Assembly (NCBI GenBank): GCA_949290575.1 | Contig: CASESJ010000005.1 | Location: forward strand, 102,762 to 166,761 | Direction: 5' to 3' | Length of the DNA stretch: 64,000 bases | From: an uncultured Clostridia bacterium | Lineage (GTDB): Bacteria > Bacillota > Clostridia > Christensenellales > Borkfalkiaceae | In this document: positions 23,798 through 32,256 of the stretch, piece by piece | Layout of the letters: each line of letters opens with the position of its first letter | Numbering within the stretch: position 1 is the stretch's first letter | Notes under the pieces: generated by a model | What the model was told of the DNA's origin: nothing | What the model saw: only the letters and a program-made list of their open reading frames with translations | The model's database searches: none | Made by a program: the position numbers and the translations under genes

Positions 23798-23826
23798 ATT
23801 ATATCACACAATAACTTGCGTGTAAA
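23798..23826 (-). promoter_or_regulatory. Ferredoxin promoter
   Basis: On the minus strand TTTACA (23826-23821), 17-bp spacer, TGA-TATAAT (23803-23798). Confidence 0.7.
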
Positions 23827-23874
23827 GGGGTAAGTTGCCCTTTTTTTTGGTTATTCCGTCAAATTTTTTATTTG

Positions 23875-24756
23875 TCAGTCGGTCAGTTTTTTCAAATCGG
23901 GGTCGTTTTTCTCCTCTTCGGTGAGTTCGTCCTTTTCAGGCGCGCCGCCGCGGCGGAATTTAAGTTCGTCCACCTTGTAATCGCGGTAGCTGACGGCGTC
24001 CTTCTGCTCGATTTTGACCTTTGCCTCCATTCTGAGCATGTTGACGTTGACGACCTGACCTTTGCCGTCGGGCGTGACGACTTCGCTGCCGACCTTGGGC
24101 ACTTTTTTGCAGGCCTCGGCGTAGTAGTCGTTTTCGTAGGAAAGACAGCACATAAGCCTGCCGCACAGCCCCGAAATTTTTCCCGGATTGAGCGAGAGCC
24201 CCTGATTTTTAGCCATCTTTATGGAAACTTTTCTGAAATCGGGCATACAGCTCGAGCAACAGCATTCCCTGCCGCAGGGCGCGAGCCCGCCTATGAGCTT
24301 TATTTCGTCGCGTATGCCTATCTGACGCAGCTCTATCCTCAGGCGGAATGCCGCGGAAAGTTCCTTGACCAGCTCCCTGAAGTCCACCCTGCCGTCGGCG
24401 GTGAAGTAAAATATGACTTTCGTGCCGTCGAAGGTGAATTCGCAGTCGATAATCTTCATCTCCAGCCCGCACTTTTCCGCCTTTTCGCGGGCGAGCTTTA
24501 TTGCGCCTTCCTTGCGCGCCTCGTTGCGCGCAACCGTCTCCCTGTCCTTGTCCGTAGCCCTTCTTATGACGGGCTTGAGAGGCGAGACAATCTTGTCGTC
24601 CTCCACTTCGCAGACGGGCACGGCGACCGTGGCATACTCTATGCCGCGGGACGTCTCGACAATGACGTCGGTATCCTTTTCATACTCGGCGTTGCCGGGG
24701 GCAAAGTAATAGACCTTTGCGCTGTTTTTGAATTTTATGCCGACAATTTTTTCCAT
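23875..24756 (-). CDS. ricT: RicT (YaaT), PSP1-domain protein of the RNA-processing/phosphorelay complex
   Basis: A 293-residue PSP1 C-terminal-domain protein. Clustered cysteines CGRECCCSSC and CGRLMCCLSYE are the iron-sulfur ligands of RicT, which with RicA and RicF helps RNase Y mature mRNAs and affects sporulation and competence in Bacillus. The start is the ATG at 24756 with GGAG nine bases upstream, so it overlaps the end of holB by 22 bases. The tail after about residue 265 is acidic and charged. The holB-ricT order is the same as in Bacillus. Confidence 0.92.
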   Translation of the reverse strand: MEKIVGIKFKNSAKVYYFAPGNAEYEKDTDVIVETSRGIEYATVAVPVCEVEDDKIVSPLKPVIRRATDKDRETVARNEARKEGAIKLAREKAEKCGLEMKIIDCEFTFDGTKVIFYFTADGRVDFRELVKELSAAFRLRIELRQIGIRDEIKLIGGLAPCGRECCCSSCMPDFRKVSIKMAKNQGLSLNPGKISGLCGRLMCCLSYENDYYAEACKKVPKVGSEVVTPDGKGQVVNVNMLRMEAKVKIEQKDAVSYRDYKVDELKFRRGGAPEKDELTEEEKNDPDLKKLTD

Positions 24757-25664
24757 CTGTTGTTCTCCGTAATTACCTTGAGCGCGAAATCGTATAAAAG
24801 ATTGGAGAAATTCGCGTTGAATTTTAAATCGGAAAGAGCCTCGTCCACAGCCGAGCACGCGCAGCAAAGCGCGGAAAGACAGAATATTCCGTCGCTCCTT
24901 TCGACCCCTTTCACGCAGGCGGAAAGGCGGTCGAAATATATGCGCTGTACCTGACGCAACAGCTCTTCTTTATGCGATATATCGCCGTACTTAAGGCATA
25001 TATCGCCCGCTTCTGACAATGTGTCCGCGCGGCATATCTCCTCCGCCGCGCTTAAAATTTCGTCGAACCAAGCCCCCTCGACCATAGCCTGAGCCTGTCC
25101 GAGCACTCCGCCGCAGCTCTGCGCGGCGAGCTTTATCCTCTCGCCGTCATAGCCCGCGCGCCCGAGCGCGGAAGTTATCTGTTCGGGCGAAAAGGGCTGT
25201 ATTTCCAGCAGCCTTACGCGCGAGATTACCGTCTGCAGCACGGGCGAAAGCGAGGTCGCGCCCAGCAGAAAATGCACGCCCGCGGGCGGCTCTTCCAGCA
25301 CCTTTAAAAGCTTGTTCTGCACGACCGCCGACGCCTCTTCGAACGAGCTTACCACATATATCTTTCTGCTGCCCTCTATGGGCTTGAGCGCGCAGTCCGA
25401 GGCTATCTCGTCCGCGTCCGCAACCGACAGCTTTCTGCCCTCGGCGGGGAAGATTTTCACGTCCGAAAAACTCTCGCTCTCAATGAGCCCCGCCTCCCTC
25501 GAAGATTTGCCCGCGCCGTACAGCGCGACGGCGAAAAACTTAAGCGCGCGCCTTAAGTTAGCCGCGTCCGCAAAGTACAGAAGATAGGCGTGCGACGCCC
25601 GTTCCGACCTGACGTCGCCCGTCAGAATTTTATATGCAGTTGTTTGCGACAACAGTGTCTGCAT
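24735..25664 (-). CDS. holB: DNA polymerase III delta-prime subunit HolB
   Basis: A 309-residue clamp-loader subunit. The segment SRKIYVVSSFEEASAVVQNKLLKVLEEPP is the typical Walker B/sensor region, and SRVRLLEIQPFS corresponds to the sensor SRC motif, here SRV. The N-terminal P-loop is not conserved, as is usual for delta-prime. It loads the beta clamp (dnaN at 44599) during replication. Downstream ricT overlaps it, upstream tmk is 230 bases away. Confidence 0.88.
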   Translation of the reverse strand: MQTLLSQTTAYKILTGDVRSERASHAYLLYFADAANLRRALKFFAVALYGAGKSSREAGLIESESFSDVKIFPAEGRKLSVADADEIASDCALKPIEGSRKIYVVSSFEEASAVVQNKLLKVLEEPPAGVHFLLGATSLSPVLQTVISRVRLLEIQPFSPEQITSALGRAGYDGERIKLAAQSCGGVLGQAQAMVEGAWFDEILSAAEEICRADTLSEAGDICLKYGDISHKEELLRQVQRIYFDRLSACVKGVERSDGIFCLSALCCACSAVDEALSDLKFNANFSNLLYDFALKVITENNRWKKLSA

Positions 25665-25695
25665 ACCTCTGCGCGCTCCGCTCTTATTTTATCCC

Positions 25696-25723
25696 GCCCG
25701 CCCCTGCCGAGGCAGGGGCGGGC
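25696..25723 (-). terminator. Hairpin between tmk and holB
   Basis: 13-bp stem GCCCGCCCCTGCC / GGCAGGGGCGGGC with a 2-base gap, 32 bases before holB. There is only a short T-rich stretch after it on the minus strand (GGGATAAAATAAG), so it may attenuate rather than stop. Confidence 0.45.
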
Positions 25724-25811
25724 AGCCGTTTGTGCTGCGATATCCGCGCGCCTGTCGCGCGCCGCCTTTCAAGTCCCTCTTCGCGGGGGACAAAATTTAT
25801 TTTTGCTATGT

Positions 25812-25910
25812 AAAAGATTATCTGTCCTTCGCGCCGCACGCAACCGCGCCGCACAAAAGATTATCTGTCTAACGCGACTGAGCCGCAAGGAAGATTATTT
25901 GTCCTTCGCG
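25812..25910 (-). repeat. Three copies of the tmk 3' end
   Basis: AAAAGATTATCTGTCCTTCGCG at about 25812, a variant at 25855 and the coding copy at 25889 (minus strand CGCGAAGGACAAATAATC, encoding the last residues AKDK and the stop of tmk). Spacing is 43 and 34 bases. The outer two copies lie past the stop codon. Confidence 0.65.
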
Positions 25911-26527
25911 ACCGCGCCGCTCTCTTTGAAAAGTTTCCAGATTTTATCGCTCGTTTCGAACTTCGTGCCCGAGCAGTCCACCCTGCGTATGCGGGGGTAC
26001 TTTTCTGCGAGGGAAAGATAGCCGCGGTAGACCTTTTCGTGAAAGGCCATGCCGAGCTGTTCCATTCTGTCGTCCCTGTCCGCGCCGTGCTTGCGGCTAA
26101 ATGCCTGCTCGGGGGAAATATCCAAAAAGACGGTCATGAAGGGCGCGTACTCGCCGAGCGCGGCGGAATTTATCGAGGCGACGAAGTCCTCGCCGAGTCC
26201 GCGGGCAATGCCCTGATAGGCGAGCGACGAATCGACATACCTGTCGCATATGACGAGCTTTCCGCTCTCGAGCGCGGGGATGATAATCTCTTTTAAGAGC
26301 TGCACCCTCGCCGCGGCATAGAGCAGAGCTTCGCACTCGTCGCACATGGCGGTGTTTTTTCCGTCGAGAATGATGGCGCGTATCTGCTCTGCGATTGCGC
26401 TGCCGCCGGGCTCGCGCGTCATGATGTAGTCGACGCCGAGAGCGTCGAGTTTCTGAGCGAGAAGTTTAAGCTGAGTGCTCTTGCCCGAGCCCTCGCAGCC
26501 CTCGAAAGTTATGAGTTTGCCTTTCAT
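25895..26527 (-). CDS. tmk: Thymidylate kinase
   Basis: A 210-residue dTMP kinase making dTDP for DNA synthesis. P-loop FEGCEGSGKST at residues 8-18, TREPGG with the conserved DR(E)PG arginine, CDRYVDSSLAYQG (DRY motif) and a C-terminal lid region RKHGADRDDRME. The start is the ATG at 26527 in ATGA with the stop codon of the decarboxylase gene, so translation is coupled; an upstream in-frame ATG would overlap that gene and is rejected. Confidence 0.95.
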   Translation of the reverse strand: MKGKLITFEGCEGSGKSTQLKLLAQKLDALGVDYIMTREPGGSAIAEQIRAIILDGKNTAMCDECEALLYAAARVQLLKEIIIPALESGKLVICDRYVDSSLAYQGIARGLGEDFVASINSAALGEYAPFMTVFLDISPEQAFSRKHGADRDDRMEQLGMAFHEKVYRGYLSLAEKYPRIRRVDCSGTKFETSDKIWKLFKESGAVAKDK

Positions 26528-27876
26528 TTTTTTACCACCCTGATTTTGCCCGATAACAGACCGAAGGTGTTCTTGCTGCCCGAGAGCAGGTCTATCGCGC
26601 GCTGAGTTATGATTTCGCCCGCAACTATCACGGGGAAACAGGGGGGCGTGACGCCGCAGTTTTCCGCGCACATTCTGCCCTTGCCGTCCTTTAGAGGTAT
26701 CCACTCGGTGCGGCTTCTCAGGGTGTACAGATAGCTGTAGGTCCTGTCCGCGGGGGGCAGAAGGGGCTTTTTATCCGTATACGTGCCGCGCAGTTTTTTC
26801 TGCGTTATCAGCCAGAGGAAGAAGTTTTTGATTTCGTTTATGTGCGTCGGCTCTGTGGCGGGCGAGAGATAGAACAGAATGTATCTTCCGTCGTTCATCT
26901 CGGGATATATGCCGCGCTTTTCGAGTTTTGACTGCACGATATCGGGCGAAATGTCCAGCGGTTTGCAGTCGATGGCGAGCTTTGTCCAGTCCTGCGAGGG
27001 ATAGAACGTCAGGGACGAGAGCTGATTTCTGAGCTCGGCAACCGCCGTCCTTGCCCGCTCTGCTATTTTGGGATTGTTTTTGAAGTATTTCACTCCGTAT
27101 TCGACCGACGCCATTACGGGATAGCTCGGCGAAGTCGTTCTGAATATAGACAGAGCTTCCTCGGCGAGGTCGGCAAGGCTGAGGTCGTTGACGCAGACAT
27201 ATGCGCCCTGCGTGAGCGCGGGCAGCGTCTTGTGCGCGCCGTCCACCCACATATCTGCATAGACGCCGCAGTAGCCGTACCTGCCCTCCTCCGTTCCGAG
27301 GTGCGCGCCGTGCGCGCCGTCGCAGAAGAGGTATCTCGAATGCTTCTTGAGCACCTTTGCGTAGTCCTCGAGGGGGGCGATATTGCCGTAGTAATCGGGC
27401 GAGGCAACTATCATGCCCGCTATGTTGACGTCGTTGACTATCAGCTTTTCCACAAGCTCGGGGTCGGGCGGAAGAAGCACGCCCTCGCACTCCGCGCCCT
27501 GAACTATGACGGGCTCGACGCCCATTATGCGGCAGGCATTGTATACGCTCTTGTGCGAGTTGCGGGGCACGATTATCTTGTTGCCGAACTTCGAGGCGAC
27601 ATATATGCACGCCATAACGCCCGACGACGAACCGTCGGTGGTGATGTACGCGCGCTTTGCTCCGACGATTTCGGCTATGTCGCGCTGCGCCCTGTCTATC
27701 GCGCCGTGCGGACACTGCAAATCGTCCGAAAAGCTCAGTTCGGTGATATCTATGGGCGCGACGGGGAACGCCCGCGCAAACGCCGGCACGTTTTTGTGTC
27801 CCGGCATGTGCATTCTGTTGCGGTCCTTGCCCTTGAATTTATTCAGCTGATTGAGTATTTCGTAGTTGTATAACAT
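26524..27876 (-). CDS. Orn/Lys/Arg decarboxylase family protein (YaaO-like)
   Basis: A 450-residue PLP enzyme of the group III decarboxylase fold in its short form, lacking the long N-terminal response-regulator-like wing. MHMPGHKN near residue 22, TTDGSSSGVMACI, FCDGAHGAHLG and WVDGAHKTLPALTQGA are family signatures; the Lys in AHKTLP holds PLP. Members decarboxylate arginine, lysine or ornithine to polyamine precursors; which one cannot be told. The location directly before tmk repeats the yaaO-tmk order of Bacillus. Start ATG at 27876 has AGGAAAAG before it. Confidence 0.85.
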   Translation of the reverse strand: MLYNYEILNQLNKFKGKDRNRMHMPGHKNVPAFARAFPVAPIDITELSFSDDLQCPHGAIDRAQRDIAEIVGAKRAYITTDGSSSGVMACIYVASKFGNKIIVPRNSHKSVYNACRIMGVEPVIVQGAECEGVLLPPDPELVEKLIVNDVNIAGMIVASPDYYGNIAPLEDYAKVLKKHSRYLFCDGAHGAHLGTEEGRYGYCGVYADMWVDGAHKTLPALTQGAYVCVNDLSLADLAEEALSIFRTTSPSYPVMASVEYGVKYFKNNPKIAERARTAVAELRNQLSSLTFYPSQDWTKLAIDCKPLDISPDIVQSKLEKRGIYPEMNDGRYILFYLSPATEPTHINEIKNFFLWLITQKKLRGTYTDKKPLLPPADRTYSYLYTLRSRTEWIPLKDGKGRMCAENCGVTPPCFPVIVAGEIITQRAIDLLSGSKNTFGLLSGKIRVVKK

Positions 27877-27924
27877 TATCTTTTCCTGCGAAAGGGCGCG
27901 TCTCCGCCCTCTTCACCTCCGTCG

Positions 27925-29442
27925 TCACTGACGGCGGGGTTTCATTGTGGGGAACAGAATTACGTCCCTTATTGTGGGGCTGTCGGTGAGCAGCATTACC
28001 AGCCTGTCAACGCCCAGACCGAGTCCGCCCGTGGGGGGAAGACCGTATTCGAGCGCGGTTATGAAGTCCTCGTCGAGCTGCGCCTTGCTGTCGGGCTCCT
28101 GAGCCTTCTTCTCCTCTATCTGCCTTAAAAAACGCTGTTTCTGGTCGATGGGGTCGTTGAGCTCGGAGAACGCATTGCCGAATTCGTGCGCACAGATGAA
28201 GTATTCGAACCTCTCGGTGAACGCGGGGTCGGAGGGCTTGCGCTTTGCAAGCGGCGAGTTTTCGACGGGATAGTCGTAGATTATCGTCGGCTGAACGAGT
28301 TTGTCCTCGACAAACGCCTCAAAGAGAGCAATCAGAACGTGTCCCTTCGTAGCCCTGTCGCCCTCGGGCACTTCGCAGCCCAGAGCTTTGGCAGCCGCGC
28401 GGGCGGCAGCGTCGTCCGACCACGTATCGTAGTCCGCGCCGCAGTATTCCTTTACCGCCTCTTTCATAGTCATGCGCTTCCAGGGCGAGCCCATGTCGAG
28501 CTCCGTGCCCTGATAGGTTATTTTGTCCGTGCCGCAGACGTTGCGCGTGACCGTCTTATACAGGTCCTCTATGAGGTCCATCATGCCCTTGTAGTCGGTG
28601 TATGCCTGATACATCTCCACCGAAGTGAACTCGGGATTGTGGAAGGCGTCCATGCCCTCGTTGCGGAAAATTCTGCCGACTTCGTACACTCTTTCAAGTC
28701 CGCCGACAATCAGCCTCTTCAAGTAGAGTTCGGTCTCAATGCGCAGGTACATGTCTATATCGAGCGCGTTGTGGCGGGTCTTGAAGGGGCGGGCAGCCGC
28801 ACCTATTTCGAGGGTGGTCAGAACGGGGGTATCGACTTCGAGATAGCCCAGATTGTCAAGATATGCGCGTATTTCCTTGAGGATTTTCGAGCGCGCGATG
28901 AAGGTGTTTCTGACCTCGGGATTGACGATTAAGTCGAGGTCGCGCTGACGGTATTTGATGTCCATATTGGTCAGACCGTGCTGCTTTTCGGGCAGGGGAC
29001 GGAGGGACTTTGAGAGCATCTCTATATGCGTGCAGTGCACAGAAATTTCGCCCGTCTGCGTCTTGAACACGAAGCCGCGTATGCCGACGATATCGCCTAT
29101 GTCGTAGTCCTTCTTGTAGGACATGTAGTCCTCTTCGCCGACGTCGTCGCGCTTGACGTAAATCTGAATGAGCCCGTCCCTGTCGGAGATATGCGAAAAC
29201 GAAGCCTTGCCCATGATGCGGCGGGACATGAGCCTGCCAGCGATGGAGACTTCCTTGCCCTCGAGGGCTTCAAAATTTTCCTTGACCGAAGTCGAGTTGT
29301 GCGTGACTTCGTACTTAGTCTTTTCGTAGGGATTCTTGCCCTCTTCGGTGAGCTTTGAGAGCTTTTCGCGCCTTATGCGCGCCTGTTCGGCGAGGCGTTC
29401 CGCCTCTTCCTCTTCTGTTAAAATCTGCTGATTGTTTTCCAT
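27925..29442 (-). CDS. lysS: Lysyl-tRNA synthetase (class II)
   Basis: A 505-residue class IIb synthetase that charges tRNA-Lys. Residues about 60-165 are the OB-fold anticodon domain (VSIAGRLMSRRIMGKASF), the catalytic domain has motif 2 RIFRNEGMDAFHNPEFT and motif 3 GGLGLGVDRLVMLLTDS. The 45-residue Glu/Arg-rich N-terminal extension is typical. It follows greA by 20 bases, the common greA-lysS operon. Confidence 0.96.
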   Translation of the reverse strand: MENNQQILTEEEEAERLAEQARIRREKLSKLTEEGKNPYEKTKYEVTHNSTSVKENFEALEGKEVSIAGRLMSRRIMGKASFSHISDRDGLIQIYVKRDDVGEEDYMSYKKDYDIGDIVGIRGFVFKTQTGEISVHCTHIEMLSKSLRPLPEKQHGLTNMDIKYRQRDLDLIVNPEVRNTFIARSKILKEIRAYLDNLGYLEVDTPVLTTLEIGAAARPFKTRHNALDIDMYLRIETELYLKRLIVGGLERVYEVGRIFRNEGMDAFHNPEFTSVEMYQAYTDYKGMMDLIEDLYKTVTRNVCGTDKITYQGTELDMGSPWKRMTMKEAVKEYCGADYDTWSDDAAARAAAKALGCEVPEGDRATKGHVLIALFEAFVEDKLVQPTIIYDYPVENSPLAKRKPSDPAFTERFEYFICAHEFGNAFSELNDPIDQKQRFLRQIEEKKAQEPDSKAQLDEDFITALEYGLPPTGGLGLGVDRLVMLLTDSPTIRDVILFPTMKPRRQ

Positions 29443-29462
29443 TTATCCTTAAACCTGAAAAA

Positions 29463-29933
29463 TTATCTTATGCTGACTATGCGCAGCTTGTAGCTGCCGT
29501 CGGGGCAGGAGACGCTGACTTCGTCGCCTATGCGCTTTCTCATGAGCGCGGCTCCCACGGGCGATTCGGAAGAAATCTTGTTGTTCATGACGTCGACGTC
29601 GGTGACGGAGGTTATGGTGTAGGTGTCCTCCTCGCCGAACTCTTCGTCGAGCACGGTGACGACCGAGTTGAGATGAACGTAGGTGTTATCGGTAATCTCT
29701 TCCTGCACGGAAGCGTTTTTAATCTGATATTCAATCTCGGCAATCTTGCCTTCGTTGGAACGCTGCTCTTCCCTTGCGGCGTCGTATTCGGCGTTTTCCG
29801 AAAGGTCGCCGTGCGAACGCGCCTCGGCTATGCGCTCGATAATCTCGGGACGCTTGACCTTTACGAGATAGTCGAGCTCGTTTTTAAGGTCGTCCAGATT
29901 TTTTTGGGTCATTACAAACTGCTGTTCTGCCAT
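29463..29933 (-). CDS. greA: Transcription elongation factor GreA
   Basis: A 156-residue GreA. N-terminal coiled coil (about 1-75, with SHGDLSENAEYDAAREEQ carrying the catalytic acidic tip residues) and C-terminal FKBP-like domain (SPVGAALMRKRIGDEVSV). It rescues backtracked RNA polymerase by stimulating transcript cleavage. It is the first gene of greA-lysS, with a consensus promoter and a leader of about 120 bases. Confidence 0.95.
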   Translation of the reverse strand: MAEQQFVMTQKNLDDLKNELDYLVKVKRPEIIERIAEARSHGDLSENAEYDAAREEQRSNEGKIAEIEYQIKNASVQEEITDNTYVHLNSVVTVLDEEFGEEDTYTITSVTDVDVMNNKISSESPVGAALMRKRIGDEVSVSCPDGSYKLRIVSIR

Positions 29934-30013
29934 TTTTAAATTACCTCTTTTTTTCGCCTTGTGCGGCGGTTATCTCCTATATTTTTCCGCCTTTCGCGCG
30001 GGAAATAAACAAA

Positions 30014-30047
30014 GATATGTGGCAGCATTGCTATTGCGCCACATATC
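30014..30047 (-). promoter_or_regulatory. Inverted repeat in the greA leader
   Basis: GATATGTGGC (30014-30023) pairs with GCCACATATC (30038-30047), a 14-base loop; lies just downstream of the promoter and could form a hairpin in the mRNA leader. Confidence 0.45.
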
Positions 30048-30058
30048 CGTGTAACTCT

Positions 30059-30087
30059 ATTATATATATCTTTGGTCGGCTTGTCAA
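30059..30087 (-). promoter_or_regulatory. Perfect consensus promoter of greA-lysS
   Basis: On the minus strand TTGACA (30087-30082), 17-bp spacer, TATAAT (30064-30059). Confidence 0.85.
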
Positions 30088-30108
30088 ATATTTAACGCCG
30101 CGGGGACG

Positions 30109-31278
30109 TTATTTGAGTGAGGCGACAAATCGGGAAATTCTGTCAATCGCCTCCGAAAGCTGCGCCATGGACGTTGCGTACGAACAGCGCACGTGGTTTA
30201 CGCCCGCGTCGCCGAACGCCGCGCCTGGCACGACGGCGACTTTTTCCTTTGAAAGCAGCGCGTTTGCGAACTGTTCGCCCGTCATTCCCGTGCTCTCGAC
30301 AGACGGGAACACATAAAACGCGCCCTTGGGCTGAAAGCACTTAAGTCCCATGGAATTGAAGGCGTTTACCAGAAATCTTCCGCGGCGTGCGTATTCGTCG
30401 CGCATGTCGGCGACGACCGAAAAGCCGTCGGTGAAGCCCTCTGCGAGCGCGGCGTTTGCGGCGTACTGTCCCGCCGTGGGCGCGCACATTATGGCGTACT
30501 GGTGAATTTTGAAGATTGCGTCGTCTATCTCGGGCGGAGCGCACACAAAGCCTATGCGCCAGCCCGTCATTGCGAACGCCTTGGAAAAACCGTTGATAAT
30601 TACCGTTCGCGCGGACATATTCCCTATCGTAGCTATCGAAACGTGCCTTCCGACGTATGTAAGTTCGGCATAAATTTCATCCGAAATGACGAGCAGGTCG
30701 TGCTTTTCAATTACGGGCACGAGGGCTTCGAGCTGCTCTTTTGTCATAATCGCGCCCGTGGGGTTGTTGGGGTAGGCTAAAATTATCGCCTTTGTCCTGG
30801 GCGTTATGCACTCTTCGAGCTGTCCGGGCGTTATTATGAAGTCGTTATCCGCCACGCACCGCACCGAGACGGGCACTCCGCCCGCAAGGGATACAGAGGG
30901 CGCGTACGACACATAGCAGGGGTCGGGAACGAGGATTTCGTCGCCCTCGTCGCAGATTGCGCGCAGGGTGAAGTCAATCGCTTCGCTCGCGCCGACCGTG
31001 ACAATGGTGTGTTCGGGCGAGGCGGTTATGCCGAAACGCTCTGAAAGATACCTGCATATATTGCGGCGAAGTTCGGGCAGACCGCGGTTGCCCGTGTATT
31101 GGGTTATGCCGCGCTTTACCGAGCGGATAGCCGCGTCCCTGATGGAATAGGGCGTGACGAAGTCAGGTTCGCCCACGCCGAGCGAAATAGCCCCGTCCAT
31201 CTCGTTGACTATATCAAAAAATTTACGAATGCCGCTCGGCTTTATCTGAGCCGCGCGGGAGCTGACAAAACTTCTCAT
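30109..31278 (-). CDS. PLP-dependent aminotransferase, class I (AlaT/YugH-like)
   Basis: A 389-residue fold-type I aminotransferase. LGVGEPDF near residue 33 and TQYTGNRGLPELR, the cofactor-ring stretch YPNNPTG, ISDEIYAEL and the PLP lysine in NGFSKAFAMTGWRIG are all present; the carboxylate-binding Arg is in VRCSYATS. Family members act on alanine or aspartate. Placement 36 bases after an Lrp/AsnC regulator matches the alaR-alaT (yugG-yugH) pair of Bacillus, where the enzyme makes alanine and the regulator responds to it, so alanine transamination is the most likely role. Confidence 0.85.
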   Translation of the reverse strand: MRSFVSSRAAQIKPSGIRKFFDIVNEMDGAISLGVGEPDFVTPYSIRDAAIRSVKRGITQYTGNRGLPELRRNICRYLSERFGITASPEHTIVTVGASEAIDFTLRAICDEGDEILVPDPCYVSYAPSVSLAGGVPVSVRCVADNDFIITPGQLEECITPRTKAIILAYPNNPTGAIMTKEQLEALVPVIEKHDLLVISDEIYAELTYVGRHVSIATIGNMSARTVIINGFSKAFAMTGWRIGFVCAPPEIDDAIFKIHQYAIMCAPTAGQYAANAALAEGFTDGFSVVADMRDEYARRGRFLVNAFNSMGLKCFQPKGAFYVFPSVESTGMTGEQFANALLSKEKVAVVPGAAFGDAGVNHVRCSYATSMAQLSEAIDRISRFVASLK

Positions 31279-31314
31279 AGTTTACCTTGCCGCGGACGAG
31301 CCGCGCGCATCAAT

Positions 31315-31806
31315 TTACGGCTGAACGGACAGCCTGTTGGTGTCTGCGCACTTCTTCATGAGCGCGCCCTCCACCTTGTACTTTTTGAGTATGAAATGCG
31401 TCGCCGTCGAAAGAACGTTGTCGTAGGTGGAAATTCTCTCCGAGACGAAGCGCGAAATGGACTTTAACGACTTGCCCGCGACGATTACCGCGAGGTCGTA
31501 CGCGCCCGACATGAGGTAGAGATTTTTGACCTCGTCGTGCTCGGCAATCTCCTGCGCGATGGCGTCGAAACCCGAACCGCGCTGAGGCGTGACCTTGACT
31601 TCTATAAGAGCCTCCACGCTCTCGTCGTCGAGGGCGTCCTCGTTGACGATAGCCGTATACTTGACGATTACGCCGCTGTCCTCGAGCTGTCTGACCTTTT
31701 CCGCCGCCTGCTGTTCGGTTATGCCCAGCATGACAGCTATCTTCGCCGCGCTCGCGCGGGAATCTTCGGCGAGTATCGCAATAATGTCTTTTGCCGTCTT
31801 ATCCAT
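31315..31806 (-). CDS. Lrp/AsnC family transcriptional regulator (AlaR-like)
   Basis: A 163-residue regulator: N-terminal winged helix-turn-helix (about 6-55, AAKIAVMLGITEQQAAEKVRQLEDSGVI) and C-terminal RAM/AsnC ligand domain (ALIEVKVTPQRGSGFDAIA, LMSGAYDLAVIVAG). It likely controls itself and the following aminotransferase in response to an amino acid. The divergent promoter region to its right is only 114 bases long and shared with the 86-codon gene, so that gene could also be a target. Confidence 0.9.
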   Translation of the reverse strand: MDKTAKDIIAILAEDSRASAAKIAVMLGITEQQAAEKVRQLEDSGVIVKYTAIVNEDALDDESVEALIEVKVTPQRGSGFDAIAQEIAEHDEVKNLYLMSGAYDLAVIVAGKSLKSISRFVSERISTYDNVLSTATHFILKKYKVEGALMKKCADTNRLSVQP

Positions 31807-31838
31807 AATATCTGTCCTTAAAAAAAATTATTGTTACT

Positions 31839-31867
31839 ATTTTATTCCTTTTGTGCCTTTTTGTCAA
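31839..31867 (-). promoter_or_regulatory. Promoter of the lrp-aminotransferase operon
   Basis: On the minus strand TTGACA (31867-31862), 17-bp spacer, TAAAAT (31844-31839). Confidence 0.75.
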
Positions 31868-31885
31868 TATAATTTGAAAAAAGCG

Positions 31886-31914
31886 TTTACAATCGCCTTA
31901 CAATCTGCTAAACT
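31886..31914 (+). promoter_or_regulatory. Promoter giving a leaderless transcript
   Basis: TTTACA (31886-31891), 17-bp spacer, TAAACT (31909-31914). The start codon at 31921 is seven bases past the -10, i.e. at the expected transcription start. Confidence 0.6.
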
Positions 31915-31920
31915 TTAGCT

Positions 31921-32181
31921 ATGTTCAGAATTTGGGGCAAGGTCATAAAGGACGGAAAAATCATAAATCAGGTCACCTACGAGAGCGCGGATAAGTTTTC
32001 TTATTCGTCCTTTTTCACGTACCTCGCGGATATATGTCAGGCTCTCGACATAGCCACCCCCGTCCTGATGAAGACGCACATATTCAACTACGCCAAGTTC
32101 AACACCGTGCGCTTCATTCCGCGCGACTTCGCCGAGCCCGTCGACTTCGACAAGCTCGTGCTCGAAAACATAGTGCTGTAA
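31921..32181 (+). CDS. Conserved-looking small protein, leaderless (86 aa)
   Basis: I do not recognise a named family. The 86 residues contain no signal or membrane helix; the sequence alternates polar and aromatic residues (IWGKVIKDGKIINQVTYES, FSYSSFFTYLADICQALDIATPV) in a way that looks like a folded alpha/beta protein. Codon use is GC-rich at third positions like neighbouring real genes. There is no ribosome binding site, but a promoter is placed so that the mRNA would begin at the ATG. A terminator hairpin follows at 32234. Confidence 0.65.
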   Translation: MFRIWGKVIKDGKIINQVTYESADKFSYSSFFTYLADICQALDIATPVLMKTHIFNYAKFNTVRFIPRDFAEPVDFDKLVLENIVL

Positions 32182-32233
32182 CCGCCCTGAGCGCAAATTC
32201 TGCGACAATCTGAGAGAATAGCCGCAAACATAT

Positions 32234-32256
32234 GCCGCATACTATGTGTATGCGGC
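32234..32256 (+). terminator. Terminator of the 86-codon gene
   Basis: GCCGCATAC / GTATGCGGC stem with loop TATGT, followed by TTTCCTGTATTTTTT. Confidence 0.65.
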
